A DNA stretch of 64,000 nucleotides from Modestobacter sp. VKM Ac-2984 (GTDB lineage Bacteria > Actinomycetota > Actinomycetes > Mycobacteriales > Geodermatophilaceae). The stretch lies in assembly GCF_026967985.1 (NCBI RefSeq), contig NZ_JAPVBJ010000004.1, positions 310,001 through 374,000 on the forward strand, in the 5' to 3' direction. The notes beneath the pieces are model-generated. The model did no database searches, was not told where the DNA came from, and saw nothing but the letters and a program-made list of their open reading frames with translations. Position 1 is the first letter of the stretch. Each line of letters opens with the position of its first letter. Shown here in pieces: positions 41,030 to 49,846 of this stretch. The translations under genes and the position numbers were made by a program.

Positions 41030-41236
41030 TCACGCGATGCAGGACATCCCGGCCGAGGTGAGCGCGGCGGCGGGCGCTGGCGAGGGGGAGCGGAGCAGCG
41101 TGCCAGCCACCGGGTCACCCACCGGCAGCACGGACACCGCTCCGAGGTCCTCCAGCGCCCACCGACGGGCCCGGGAACGCGGCGAACGCCGGCCAGGGCG
41201 AGCCTGGCCGGCGTTCGTCGTGGTGCTGCGGGTCAT
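41030..41236 (-). pseudogene. internally deleted remnant of an LCP-family gene
   Basis: This 68-codon frame aligns at both ends with the intact LCP gene at 42809-43795. Its start, NAGQARPGRRSPRS then RRW, matches [14 protein letters not shown] then RRW. Its end, VLPVGDPVAGTLLR and SAGMSC, matches VLPVGEPLGGTIAR and SAGLSC. About 260 central residues, including the membrane anchor and catalytic core, are missing, and the join is in frame. It starts two bases after the stop of the surface-protein gene, exactly as the intact copy does. Confidence 0.75.
41183..41217 (-). other. conserved hairpin after surface-protein gene B
   Basis: A perfect 15-bp stem (41183-41197 with 41203-41217) with a 5-base loop, lying within the first codons of the LCP remnant. 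An almost identical hairpin is at 43744-43774 in the other module, with one compensated A-T to G-C pair. Probably a terminator or attenuator after the surface-protein gene. Confidence 0.65.
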
Positions 41237-41238
41237 GC

Positions 41239-42096
41239 TCAGGCCTGGCTGGCCCCCGCGGTGCGGCGGCGGCTGAGCACCAGGGCGCCGGCGCCAGCGC
41301 CGACGAGCACGGTGCCGGCGACCAGCGGCAGGGCGACGCTCGCCCCGGTGTAGGCCAGCGCCTTGCCGTCGGCGGTCAGCGTGATGGTCTCCTCGAAGTG
41401 GCTGCCGGCGTCGCCGTCGAGGGCGAGGGTGTGGGTGCCCAGCGTGGTGCCGGCGGGGAGCGTGAAGGTCGCGGTGATGACGCCGTTGGCGTCGGCGGTG
41501 TAGGTGCCCAGGACGACCGGGTCCGAGTGCAGGACCAGGGTGACCTTCTCGAAGGCCTTGAAGCCCTTGTAGGTCTTGGTCACCTCCTGGCCGGGGGCGG
41601 CGACGTTGCTGGTGGCGGTGCTGGACGTCGCGGCGATGCCCGGGGTGTTCGGCGTCGCGCCCGGCACGAAGGCGGCGGGTGCGGGGGCCGGGACCGGCTT
41701 GCCGTCGGCGGTGACCGTGATGGTGACCTTGTCGTAGCTGAACTCGCTCGTGTACTGGTCGCAGGTCAGCCGGTAGGTGTAGCTCCCCAGCTCCATGGGC
41801 GCGGTCACGTCGAAGCTCCAGGCGCCGTCCGCGGTGGGCTCGGTGCCATCACCGGACTGGGGCTCCGCGACGTCGGGGACCATCGAGACGAACGGCATCC
41901 CGTCGGTGTCGGAGGCCTGGGTGCAGCCGACGCCGGCGACCGTGTACTCGGCGCCCGGGGAGAGGGTGCTGGACGGCGAGACCGTCGGGGCAGCCGGGGC
42001 GGCGAACGCGACCGGGGCGAGCATGAGGCCGGCGGTGGCCGTGCCCAGGGTGAGACCAGTCGCAACGGCGACGCGGGTACGGGTCAGGCGGCTCAT
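41239..42096 (-). CDS. secreted LAYTG-anchored surface protein (copy B)
   Basis: A 285-residue exported protein. The signal peptide runs to about residue 33 (VATGLTLGTATAGLMLAPV). A domain with two Cys (GVGCTQ, RLTCDQ) that may form a disulfide follows, then a Pro/Ala linker, a conserved beta domain (GFKAFEKVTLVLHSDPVVL, TLPAGTTLGTH), then LAYTGAS, a hydrophobic helix and SRRRTAG. LAXTG signals are used by class E sortases. ATG 42096 with GGAGGAA upstream is preferred to the longer frame. Paralogue of the protein at 43798-44772; function unknown. Confidence 0.82.
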   Translation of the reverse strand: MSRLTRTRVAVATGLTLGTATAGLMLAPVAFAAPAAPTVSPSSTLSPGAEYTVAGVGCTQASDTDGMPFVSMVPDVAEPQSGDGTEPTADGAWSFDVTAPMELGSYTYRLTCDQYTSEFSYDKVTITVTADGKPVPAPAPAAFVPGATPNTPGIAATSSTATSNVAAPGQEVTKTYKGFKAFEKVTLVLHSDPVVLGTYTADANGVITATFTLPAGTTLGTHTLALDGDAGSHFEETITLTADGKALAYTGASVALPLVAGTVLVGAGAGALVLSRRRTAGASQA

Positions 42097-42346
42097 CGGG
42101 TTCCTCCGTGTGGTGGCGGCCCGGGCGTCCGGACCTGTGAGGCACTGTCTAGTGCCTTCATCCCGCCGACCTGTCAGTTTTCTGTGCGACACGCGGTTGG
42201 GTCGGCCAAAAGTGCACAGCAGTCGGTAGAACCGTCCACGGCCGGTGTTCGGTTCGCTGTCGAGATGTGCACCTCGACTGATCGATCACCAACACGTCTG
42301 TACAGGGCCGTGCATCGTTGGCGTCCTGCGGCGGCTGGGCCGGACG
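42097..42346 (-). promoter_or_regulatory. AT-richer control region upstream of surface-protein gene B
   Basis: About 250 bases without a gene, relatively AT-rich for this genome. The hairpin GGCACT-GTCT-AGTGCC is at 42141-42156. On the minus strand this is the likely promoter and leader of the gene starting at 42096. I cannot assign -10/-35 boxes with confidence. Confidence 0.4.
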
Positions 42347-42385
42347 CGACAGAGGCCGTCTCCCTGGGGGAGACGGCCTCTGTCG
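42347..42385 (-). terminator. terminator after the DUF2631 gene
   Basis: A perfect 17-bp stem (42347-42363 with 42369-42385) around loop CTGGG, 33 bases beyond the stop of the minus-strand DUF2631 gene. It isolates surface module B from upstream transcription. Confidence 0.8.
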
Positions 42386-42417
42386 GAGGGGGGCGCCGCT
42401 GGGCAGCGGCGGGTGGC

Positions 42418-42747
42418 TCAGCGGGAGCGCCAGGCGTTCTTCCGCCGGCGGACGTCCCACAGCAGCATGACCACCAGCGTGAGCACGAAGCCGAGGATCC
42501 AGAGGTTCTCGACCTGGCCCTCGTGGTTGCCGAACAGCAGGGCCAGCAGGGCCAGCACCATCAGCCAGCCGGTGATCCGTCCGAAACGGCCGGACTCGGC
42601 GTGCCAGCCCCAGTCCGCGGGGTGCTCGTCGTGGACGGGTGTCTCGCCCGGGCGGACGATGCCCTCCTCGCGTCGGGACTGTGCGACCACCCCGGCGTTC
42701 GTCTGCTGACCCTGTCCCCGACCGCTGTGCTCACTCACGGCGTCCAT
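42418..42747 (-). CDS. DUF2631 family membrane protein
   Basis: A 109-residue protein with the actinobacterial DUF2631 pattern: HPADWGWHAESGRFGRITGW followed by two membrane helices (VLALLALLFGN and LWILGFVLTLVVMLLW) and an Arg-rich end. The function is unknown. ATG 42747 is used; GTG 42738 is a possible alternative. It is placed between rlmN and dxr as in mycobacteria, so it is likely the ancestral gene around which the surface modules sit. Confidence 0.82.
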   Translation of the reverse strand: MDAVSEHSGRGQGQQTNAGVVAQSRREEGIVRPGETPVHDEHPADWGWHAESGRFGRITGWLMVLALLALLFGNHEGQVENLWILGFVLTLVVMLLWDVRRRKNAWRSR

Positions 42748-42808
42748 CTTGCCAAACCCCCGTGCGCTGCACCCGCTGGGCGCGGTCGTGGCGCGGGATG
42801 GTGTCCGT

Positions 42809-43795
42809 TCACCGGTCGCAGGAGAGCCCGGCCGACGCGACCGCGGCCCTGGTGTCCGCCGTCGGAAGTCGCGCGATCGTGCCGCCCAGCGGTTCGCCGA
42901 CCGGCAGGACCCGCAGGTCGTCCAGCTCCGCGCGAGCCAGGGAGGCGAGGTCCCCGGTCGAGGTGCCCGGGTCGGTGGCGAGGGCTCCGGAGGCCGCCCA
43001 GGCGACCGACTGCAGCCGCCATGGGCGCAGCGAGGCCGATCGCACCTGGGTCATCAGGGCGGAGAGCACGGTGCCGGCGGCTGTGGCCCGACCGTCGGGG
43101 TCCACCGGTGCCGGCACCCACTCGCCGTCGACCAGGTGCTCCGGATGCCGGGAACGGACGAGGGCCAGCGCGGTCGCGCCGTCCACCTGCTGGTGGCCGG
43201 TCCCGGTCAGCTGTAGCCCGGCGGACGGGTCGCGGACCGGCTCGGGGACGTCGACGTCCAGACCACCGGCGGCGTCGACCACCGCGGCGAAGCCGGCGAG
43301 GTCGACGGAGACGAGGTGGTCGGTCGGGATGCCGAGCTGGCACAGCCCGTCGACGGTCGCTCGGGGTCCGCTCAGCCAGGTGAGCGCGAGCCGGCCAGGA
43401 CGTCGGTCGGTGCGCACCACGACGTCGCGCGGGACCGAGAACACGGTGGTGGCGGCGTCGGTCTGGTGGACGACCACGATGACGTCCGTGCGGGCCCCGG
43501 GCACCTGGTCGGGAGTGCCGAAGGCGGTGGCGTCGGCGCCGTCGGGCAGCCGGTCACGTGAGTCCAGTCCCACCAGCACCCAGGTCCGCCCGTCGGTGTC
43601 GCCGGGTCCGCCGGACAGGTCGACGTCGATCTGGCCCATGCGGCCGGCCAGTACGGCTGCGTCCGCGCCCAGCGCGACCAGGAGGACGGCGAGCAGGGCC
43701 AGGGCGATGCGCCAGCGGCGAACCGTCTTCCCGGAACGCGGCGGACGCCGGCCAGGAGGTACCTGGCCGGCGTCTGCTTCGAGCGGAAAGGTCAT
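42809..43795 (-). CDS. LytR-CpsA-Psr (LCP) family-like protein
   Basis: A 328-residue membrane protein: cytosolic Arg-rich start, one helix (ALALLAVLLVALGADAAVL, about 32-52), then an LCP-like domain. It has VLVGLDSRDR, ARTDVIVVVHQTD, FSVPRDVVV (the catalytic-type Arg/Asp pair), VDLAGFAAVVDAAGGLDV and VDGATALALVRSRH. LCP enzymes attach polymers to peptidoglycan. It starts two bases after the stop of surface-protein gene A, so the two are made together. An internally deleted copy follows surface gene B. Confidence 0.82.
   Translation of the reverse strand: MTFPLEADAGQVPPGRRPPRSGKTVRRWRIALALLAVLLVALGADAAVLAGRMGQIDVDLSGGPGDTDGRTWVLVGLDSRDRLPDGADATAFGTPDQVPGARTDVIVVVHQTDAATTVFSVPRDVVVRTDRRPGRLALTWLSGPRATVDGLCQLGIPTDHLVSVDLAGFAAVVDAAGGLDVDVPEPVRDPSAGLQLTGTGHQQVDGATALALVRSRHPEHLVDGEWVPAPVDPDGRATAAGTVLSALMTQVRSASLRPWRLQSVAWAASGALATDPGTSTGDLASLARAELDDLRVLPVGEPLGGTIARLPTADTRAAVASAGLSCDR
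43744..43774 (-). other. conserved hairpin at the start of the LCP gene
   Basis: GACGCCGGCCAGG (43744-43756) pairs with CCTGGCCGGCGTC (43762-43774) around a 5-base loop, inside codons 8-17 of the LCP gene. Its counterpart in module B is at 41183-41217. Likely limits transcription or translation of the LCP gene relative to the surface protein. Confidence 0.65.
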
Positions 43796-43797
43796 GC

Positions 43798-44772
43798 TCA
43801 GACGTCCTGTGCACCTGCCGGACGGCGGCGCAGGGCGAACAGTGCGCCGGCGCCGGCGACGAGCAGCCCGCCACCCAGCGACAGCGGCAGGGCGACGCTC
43901 GCGCCGGTGTAGGCCAGGCTGTCGGAGTCCGAGGAGCTGGCCGCGGTGACCGTCAGGGACTCCTGGAAGTAGGTGCCCATGTCGCCCTCGAAGACCAGGT
44001 CGTGCTCACCGGCCGGGGTGCCGGCCGGCAGCGTGAAGCTGACGGTCACGGTGCCGTCGGCGTCGGCGGTGTAGGTGCCCACGGTCTGCGGGTCCGAGTG
44101 CAGGGTGACGGTGACCTTCTCCCCGGGCTTGAAGCCGGTGAGGACCTTGACGATCTTCGTGCCCTGGGTGGCCTGGGCGCCGGTGGTGGAGCTGGTCTTG
44201 GTGCTGGCGACGCCGGCGCTGTTCGCGGACTCGCCGCGCAGCTCGCCGGTCGGGGCGACGGTGGTCGGGGGCGAGTCCACCGGCTCCGGGGTGACCGGGC
44301 CCGGGGTGACCGGGCCCGGGGTGACCGGCGCTGCCGCCAGGGTGAACGAGAACTCGGGGTAGGCGAGCCAGTCTGCACCGGTGTCGGTCTCCCCGCCGTC
44401 GTAGGGCTCGCAGAGGGCGAAGGCCACGTAGCCGCCCGGCGTCGCACCCGGCAAGAATGCCAGCGTCGCGGTCCAGTCGCCCGCTTCCACCGGGCCCGTC
44501 AGGCTGAGCAGCGGCTCGGCTGTGGGGTCGGTGGCGTCTGCTGCAGCGAAGACGTCCACGTAGACGGTGGCCGGCTTGTCCGGGTACGTCGCCGCACACT
44601 CGGTGCCGGACAGCTCGTAGGTCTGACCGATCACCGCGGTGGACGGGCCCTGCAGGGCGGGGAGCTCGCCGGGGGCGGCGAGGGCGGCCGGGGCGAACGC
44701 GAAGCTGAGGGTGGCGGTGCCGAGGGCGAGGCCGGTGGCGACGGTGGCGCGGCGGGTGGACACGCGGGACAT
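43798..44772 (-). CDS. secreted LAYTG-anchored surface protein (copy A)
   Basis: A 324-residue exported protein. The signal peptide is VATGLALGTATLSFAFAPAALAA. A domain with two Cys (TECAAT, ALCEPY) is followed by a linker of PVTPG repeats encoded by a 15-bp tandem repeat (44288-44330). Next comes the conserved beta domain (GFKPGEKVTVTLHSDPQTV, TLPAGTPAGEH), then LAYTGASVALPL, a helix and LRRRPAG. Wall anchoring by a class E sortase is inferred; no sortase is in the window. ATG 44772 follows GGAGAG. It leads the LCP gene. Confidence 0.83.
   Translation of the reverse strand: MSRVSTRRATVATGLALGTATLSFAFAPAALAAPGELPALQGPSTAVIGQTYELSGTECAATYPDKPATVYVDVFAAADATDPTAEPLLSLTGPVEAGDWTATLAFLPGATPGGYVAFALCEPYDGGETDTGADWLAYPEFSFTLAAAPVTPGPVTPGPVTPEPVDSPPTTVAPTGELRGESANSAGVASTKTSSTTGAQATQGTKIVKVLTGFKPGEKVTVTLHSDPQTVGTYTADADGTVTVSFTLPAGTPAGEHDLVFEGDMGTYFQESLTVTAASSSDSDSLAYTGASVALPLSLGGGLLVAGAGALFALRRRPAGAQDV
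44288..44330 (-). repeat. 15-bp tandem repeat in surface-protein gene A
   Basis: GGGGTGACCGGGCCC occurs twice exactly (44288-44302, 44303-44317) plus a partial third copy, encoding the PVTPG linker repeats. Confidence 0.85.
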
Positions 44773-44886
44773 GAGGTCTCTCCGGTTGGTCGGTGGCCCG
44801 GTGTCCGAGCCGTCACGAGGAGTATCGGTACGGGAACGGCTGACCTTGACCCGTACACCGGACGACGCGCCGATCTTTTGGACAAC

Positions 44887-44967
44887 CTCTGCCAGAGGTG
44901 GATGGAATCGTCCAGATCTGGACTGGCAGAGCTCGTGATGAACACCGTGATGCTGAACAGATCACGA
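44887..44967. promoter_or_regulatory. nested dyads between surface module A and dxr
   Basis: The 259-base divergent gap is AT-richer than its surroundings. It contains CTCTGCCAG (44887-44895) mirrored by CTGGCAGAG (44923-44931), enclosing a perfect 14-bp palindrome GTCCAGATCTGGAC (44910-44923). TCGTGAT (44933-44939) mirrored by ATCACGA (44961-44967) follows. These are probable operators for the divergent genes. Confidence 0.5.
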
Positions 44968-45031
44968 CAAGGGGCTCGCATTTCTACAGGTCGGTCGGCC
45001 GGAGGCTGGCGGGCTTGGCAGGATCAGGTGC

Positions 45032-46264
45032 ATGAGCGAGCCGCGCACCACCGAACCGCGAACGGTCACCGTGCTGGGCTCGACCGGGTCGATCGGCCGC
45101 CAGGCGATCGCGGTCGCCCGGCAGAACCCGGACCGGTTGCGGGTCACCGGACTGGCCGCCGGCGGGGGTGACGTCGCACTGCTGGCCGAGCAGGCCCTCT
45201 CGCTGGGCGTGCGCACCGTCGCGATCGCCCGGGCCACCGCCGCCCAGGACCTGCAGCTCGCCTTCTACGCCGCGGCACAGCAGCGCGGCTGGGCGCAGGG
45301 GCGCTACGCGCTCCCGGAGATCCTGGCCGGCCCGCGCGCGGCCGAGGAGCTGGCCGCACGCCCGGCCGACGTCGTGCTCAACGGGATCACCGGGTCGATC
45401 GGGCTGCGGCCGACGCTCTCGGCGCTCGCCGCCGGACGCACCGTCGCCCTGGCCAACAAGGAGTCGCTGGTCGCCGGTGGCGCACTGGTGACGGCGGCGG
45501 CCGCACCCGGCCAGCTGGTGCCGGTCGACTCCGAGCACTCCGCACTGGCCCAGTGCCTCCGCGGTGGTGCGCGCGGCGAGGTGGCCCGGCTGGTGCTCAC
45601 CGCCAGCGGCGGGCCGTTCCGGGGCCGCTCCGCCGCAGAGCTCGCCGGCGTCACCCGGGAGCAGGCGCTGGCCCACCCCACCTGGGACATGGGCCCCGTG
45701 GTGACCATCAACTCCGCGACCCTCGTGAACAAGGGGCTGGAGCTGATCGAGGCGCACCTGCTCTTCGGTGTCCCGTACGCCGACATCGACGTGGTGGTGC
45801 ACCCGCAGTCGATCGTGCACTCGATGGTGACGTTCGCCGACGGCGCGACGATCGCCCAGGCCAGCCCGCCGGACATGCGGCTGCCGATCGCCCTGGCGCT
45901 GGCCTGGCCGGACCGGCTGCCGGACGTCCAGCCGGCCCTGGACTGGTCGACCGCGAGCACCTGGGAGTTCCTGCCCCTGGACGGCGAGGTGTTCCCGGCG
46001 GTCCGACTCGCCCGGCAGGCGGGGGAGGCCGGCGGCGTCGTCCCGGCGCTCTACAACGCGGCCAACGAGGAGGCGGTCGCCGCGTTCACAGCCGGACACC
46101 TCTCGTTCCCAGCGATCGTGCAGGTGATCGCGCGTACCCTCGACGCCGCGCCGGACCTCGGCGCACCCACCTGCGTCGAGGACGTGCTGGCCGCTGAGAA
46201 GTGGGCCCGGGAGCACGCTCGCGGCGCCATCGACGCGGACAACCCGAGACGGAGCTTGAGCTGA
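45032..46264 (+). CDS. dxr: 1-deoxy-D-xylulose 5-phosphate reductoisomerase
   Basis: Second committed enzyme of the MEP isoprenoid pathway, 410 residues. It has an NADPH site [65 protein letters not shown] and [16 protein letters not shown] 45032 is the family start. Order with rip1 and ispG is the actinobacterial standard. The stop TGA is overlapped by a CTG that probably starts rip1. Confidence 0.96.
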   Translation: MSEPRTTEPRTVTVLGSTGSIGRQAIAVARQNPDRLRVTGLAAGGGDVALLAEQALSLGVRTVAIARATAAQDLQLAFYAAAQQRGWAQGRYALPEILAGPRAAEELAARPADVVLNGITGSIGLRPTLSALAAGRTVALANKESLVAGGALVTAAAAPGQLVPVDSEHSALAQCLRGGARGEVARLVLTASGGPFRGRSAAELAGVTREQALAHPTWDMGPVVTINSATLVNKGLELIEAHLLFGVPYADIDVVVHPQSIVHSMVTFADGATIAQASPPDMRLPIALALAWPDRLPDVQPALDWSTASTWEFLPLDGEVFPAVRLARQAGEAGGVVPALYNAANEEAVAAFTAGHLSFPAIVQVIARTLDAAPDLGAPTCVEDVLAAEKWAREHARGAIDADNPRRSLS

Positions 46265-47655
46265 GCGGGTTCCTCCTGACGGTCCTCGGGATCGTCGCCT
46301 TCGCCGTCGGGCTGCTGTTCAGCATCGGCTTCCACGAGTTCGGGCACTTCTACTGGGCCCGGAAGTTCGGCATGCGGGTGCCGCAGTTCTTCGTCGGCTT
46401 CGGGCCGACGGTCTGGTCCCGCCGCCGCGGGGAGACCGAGTTCGGCATCAAGGCGATCCCGCTGGGCGGCTACATCCGCATCGTCGGCATGATCCCGCCG
46501 GCCGAGGAGGGTGAGAGCAAGCGCGCCACCCGGATGCGCAGCTTCATCGCCGAGGTGCGCGGAGCGGCCCTCAACGACGTCCTGCCCACCGACCGCGGCC
46601 GGGTGTTCTACGCCAAGCCCTGGTGGCAGCGGGTGATCGTGATGTTCGCCGGCCCCTTCCACAACCTGGTGCTGGCCGTGTTCCTCTTCCTCGTCCTGCT
46701 GGTGGGCATCGGTCTGCCGACGACCACCACCACGATCGCGGACGTGCCGGACTGCGTGCTGCCGGCCGGGGCGGCCAGCGCCGGCGCGGCCGACCCCTGC
46801 GAGGTGCCGATCACCCCGGCCGGTGCGCTGTGCGCCGGAGGGGCGGCCGACTGTGCACTGCCGCCGGCCGGTCCGGCCGCCCAGGCCGGGCTGATGGCCG
46901 GGGACACCGTGCTGGCCATCGACGGCGAACCGGTCACCCAGGAACCGGGCGACGGCTGGGACGCGCTGGTCGAGACGGTGCAGGCCAGCGCCGGCACGCC
47001 GCTGACGCTCACCGTCGCCCGCGAGGACGCCGAGGGCGCCACCGAGCAGTTCGACCTCACGGTCACCCCGATCGAGAACACCGTCTACACGGACCCGGAC
47101 GCCGACGGAGAGCCCGACGGCACCGAGGAGGTCGGGTACCTCGGCGTCCAGTCCGCGACGGAGTACGTCGGTCAACCGCTGAGCACGCTCCCGGGCTACT
47201 TCGGCACCGTGGTGACCGAGTCGGTCCAGCGGCTGGTGCAGATCCCCGAGCGCATCCCGCAGCTGTTCCGGGCCACCTTCATGGGGGAGGAACGCGACCG
47301 CGAGGGGCCGATCGGACTGGTCGGGGTCAGCCGGCTCTCCGGGGAGGCCTTCGCCCTGGAGCAGTTCAGCAACGTGGACAAGCTCAGCTTCTTCGTGTCG
47401 CTGCTCGCCAGCGTCAACCTGGTGCTGTTCCTGTTCAACCTGGTCCCGCTGTACCCGCTGGACGGCGGTCACGTCGCCGGCGCGCTGTACGAGAAGGCCC
47501 GCTCGACCGTGGCCCGGCTGCGCGGGCGGCCCGACCCCGGCCCGTTCGACATCGCCCGGCTGATGCCGGTCGCCTACGTCGTGGCGGGGCTGTTCATCCT
47601 GCTGTCCGGGCTCCTGGTCATCGCCGACGTGGTCAACCCGATCACGTTGAGCTGA
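46261..47655 (+). CDS. rip1: site-2 protease (M50 family, Rip1/RseP-like)
   Basis: An intramembrane zinc protease that cleaves anti-sigma factors. The 464-residue protein has the first helix with [18 protein letters not shown] (HExxH), [18 protein letters not shown], a periplasmic PDZ domain (about 185-290) and [17 protein letters not shown] with the third ligand. I place the start at CTG 46261, which overlaps the dxr stop as CTGA and has GGAG six bases before it. The nearest conventional start, GTG 46201, would overlap dxr by 64 bases and add a basic 20-residue leader. Confidence 0.93.
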   Translation: MSGFLLTVLGIVAFAVGLLFSIGFHEFGHFYWARKFGMRVPQFFVGFGPTVWSRRRGETEFGIKAIPLGGYIRIVGMIPPAEEGESKRATRMRSFIAEVRGAALNDVLPTDRGRVFYAKPWWQRVIVMFAGPFHNLVLAVFLFLVLLVGIGLPTTTTTIADVPDCVLPAGAASAGAADPCEVPITPAGALCAGGAADCALPPAGPAAQAGLMAGDTVLAIDGEPVTQEPGDGWDALVETVQASAGTPLTLTVAREDAEGATEQFDLTVTPIENTVYTDPDADGEPDGTEEVGYLGVQSATEYVGQPLSTLPGYFGTVVTESVQRLVQIPERIPQLFRATFMGEERDREGPIGLVGVSRLSGEAFALEQFSNVDKLSFFVSLLASVNLVLFLFNLVPLYPLDGGHVAGALYEKARSTVARLRGRPDPGPFDIARLMPVAYVVAGLFILLSGLLVIADVVNPITLS

Positions 47656-47720
47656 CCGGTCGCACCGACGTCACAGCGGGGTCACCGGCGGCGCCGTCGC
47701 CGGCGGTAGATACTGAGGTC

Positions 47721-48881
47721 ATGGCGATCCCCGTCAGTCTCGGCATGCCGGCTGCGCCCCCTCCCGTCCTCGCTCCCCGACGCAAGACGCGACAGCTGGA
47801 CGTGGGCGGAGTCGGGGTCGGCAGCGACTCCCCGGTCAGCGTCCAGTCGATGTGCACCACCAAGACCGCCGACATCAACGCGACGCTGCAGCAGATCGCC
47901 GAGCTGACGGCGTCGGGCTGCCAGATCGTGCGGGTCGCGGTGCCCGACACCGACGACGCCGAGGCGCTGCCGATCATCGCGAGGAAGTCGCAGATCCCGG
48001 TCATCGCGGACATCCACTTCCAGCCCCGCTACGTGTTCGCCGCCATCGACGCCGGGTGCGCCGCCGTGCGGGTCAACCCGGGCAACATCAAGAAGTTCGA
48101 CGACAAGGTCGGTGAGATCGCCCGCGCGGCCAAGGACGCCGGCACCCCGATCCGGATCGGGGTGAACGCCGGCTCGCTCGACAAGCGCCTGCTGGCCAAG
48201 TACGGCAAGGCCACCCCGGAGGCGCTGGTCGAGTCCGCGCTGTGGGAGTGCTCGCTGTTCGAGGAGCACGACTTCCGGGACATCAAGATCTCGGTGAAGC
48301 ACAACGACCCGGTGGTCATGGTGCGCGCCTACGAGCTGCTGGCTGCCCAGTGCGACTACCCGCTGCACCTCGGCGTGACCGAGGCCGGCCCCGCCTTCCA
48401 GGGGACCATCAAGTCCGCGGTCGCCTTCGGTGCGCTGCTGTCCCAGGGCATCGGCGACACGATCCGGGTCTCCCTCTCCGCCCCGCCGGCGGAGGAGGTC
48501 AAGGTCGGCAACCAGATCCTGGAGTCGCTGAACCTGCGCCAGCGCGGGCTGGAGATCGTGAGCTGCCCCTCGTGCGGCCGGGCTCAGGTCGACGTCTACA
48601 AGCTCGCCGACGAGGTCACCGCAGGCCTGGAGGGCATGGAGGTGCCGCTGCGGGTCGCCGTCATGGGCTGCGTGGTGAACGGCCCGGGGGAGGCCCGCGA
48701 GGCCGACCTGGGCGTCGCCTCCGGCAACGGCAAGGGGCAGATCTTCGTCAAGGGCGAGGTCGTCAAGACCGTGCCCGAGTCGATGATCGTGGAGACCCTG
48801 ATCGAGGAGGCCATGCGGATCGCCGAGGCGCAGACGGCCGACGGCACCCCGTCCGGTCCGCCGGTCGTCTCCGTCTCCTGA
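47721..48881 (+). CDS. ispG: 4-hydroxy-3-methylbut-2-en-1-yl diphosphate synthase
   Basis: An Fe-S enzyme of the MEP pathway, the second in this window with dxr. The 386-residue protein has [58 protein letters not shown] and the cluster Cys residues in [13 protein letters not shown] and [21 protein letters not shown] 47721 is clear. The open frame continuing upstream through rip1 is GC-rich noise. Confidence 0.97.
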   Translation: MAIPVSLGMPAAPPPVLAPRRKTRQLDVGGVGVGSDSPVSVQSMCTTKTADINATLQQIAELTASGCQIVRVAVPDTDDAEALPIIARKSQIPVIADIHFQPRYVFAAIDAGCAAVRVNPGNIKKFDDKVGEIARAAKDAGTPIRIGVNAGSLDKRLLAKYGKATPEALVESALWECSLFEEHDFRDIKISVKHNDPVVMVRAYELLAAQCDYPLHLGVTEAGPAFQGTIKSAVAFGALLSQGIGDTIRVSLSAPPAEEVKVGNQILESLNLRQRGLEIVSCPSCGRAQVDVYKLADEVTAGLEGMEVPLRVAVMGCVVNGPGEAREADLGVASGNGKGQIFVKGEVVKTVPESMIVETLIEEAMRIAEAQTADGTPSGPPVVSVS

Positions 48882-48909
48882 CCCGGCCCGCACCGGTCGA
48901 CCGAGGACA

Positions 48910-49773
48910 GTGGTCCGCGTGCTGCGCTCGACGTCCCCCGCCCGGGTCCTGGACGCCGGCGACGAGGGCGCCGTCCGGGAGCTGCTGGCCACCGACCCGG
49001 TCGGCGCCTGCATGCTCGCCGGGCGGATCGAGACCCACGGCACCGCCACGGCGTCCCTGGGGGCGCCGCTGTGGGGCCTGTACGCCGGTCGCCGGCTCGA
49101 TGCGGTCTGCCTCGCCGGTGCCAACCTGATCCCCCTGGCCCGGCCCGGTGCCGAGCAGGCGGCGGCGGCCGCGTTCGCCGACCGGGCCCGGCGGGCCGGG
49201 CGACGGTGCTCGACCGTGGTCGGCCCGGCGGCGGCCGTGCTGCCGCTGTGGGAGCTGCTGGCGCCCTGGTGGGGCCCGGCGCGGGAGGTGCGCGCCCGCC
49301 AGCCGCTGCTGGCCATCTCGGGTCCTCCGGAGGTCCCGGCGGAGCCGCAGGTGCGCCCGGTGCGCCCCGAGGAGCTGGACACCCTCCTGCCCGCCGCGGT
49401 CGCCATGTTCACCGAGGAGGTGGGGGTCAGCCCCACGCGCGTCGACGGCGGCGCCGGCTACCGCGCCCGGGTGGCGGAGATGGTCCGCGCGGGCCACTCG
49501 TTCGCCTGGATCGAGCGCGGTGAGGTGCTCTTCAAGGCCGACATCGGCGCCGTCTCCCGGGACGCGTGCCAGGTGCAGGGCGTGTGGGTCTCCCCGCAGC
49601 ACCGCGGGCAGGGCATCGGTCAGCGGGGCACCGCGGCCGTGGTCGAGCACGCCCGTGCCGCGATCGCCCCGGTGGTGAGCCTCTACGTCAACGACTACAA
49701 CGGGGCCGCCCGCGCCGCCTACGAGCGGGTCGGCTTCCAGCAGGTCGGCACGTACGCGTCCGTCCTGTTCTAG
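48910..49773 (+). CDS. GNAT-family acetyltransferase with N-terminal DUF4081-like domain
   Basis: A 287-residue protein. The N-terminal half (about 1-135) resembles the DUF4081 region of the mycobacterial neighbour of ispG (Rv2867c). The C-terminal half is a GNAT domain with VQGVWVSPQHRGQGIGQRG (acetyl-CoA loop) and LYVNDYNGAARAAYERVGF. The substrate is unknown. GTG 48910 is used; GTG 48919 is also possible. Confidence 0.85.
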   Translation: MVRVLRSTSPARVLDAGDEGAVRELLATDPVGACMLAGRIETHGTATASLGAPLWGLYAGRRLDAVCLAGANLIPLARPGAEQAAAAAFADRARRAGRRCSTVVGPAAAVLPLWELLAPWWGPAREVRARQPLLAISGPPEVPAEPQVRPVRPEELDTLLPAAVAMFTEEVGVSPTRVDGGAGYRARVAEMVRAGHSFAWIERGEVLFKADIGAVSRDACQVQGVWVSPQHRGQGIGQRGTAAVVEHARAAIAPVVSLYVNDYNGAARAAYERVGFQQVGTYASVLF

Positions 49774-49846
49774 ACGTCGTGTGAGCCCTGGGGCTGGTGC
49801 GGCGAGGAGTTCCGGATCGGCTGCGGCCTTCTGCCAGGGTGGGGCC

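Noticed and set aside
46623-47720. Upstream extension of ispG through rip1
   Set aside because: The extension is Arg/Pro/Gly noise; IspG's family start is the ATG at 47721.
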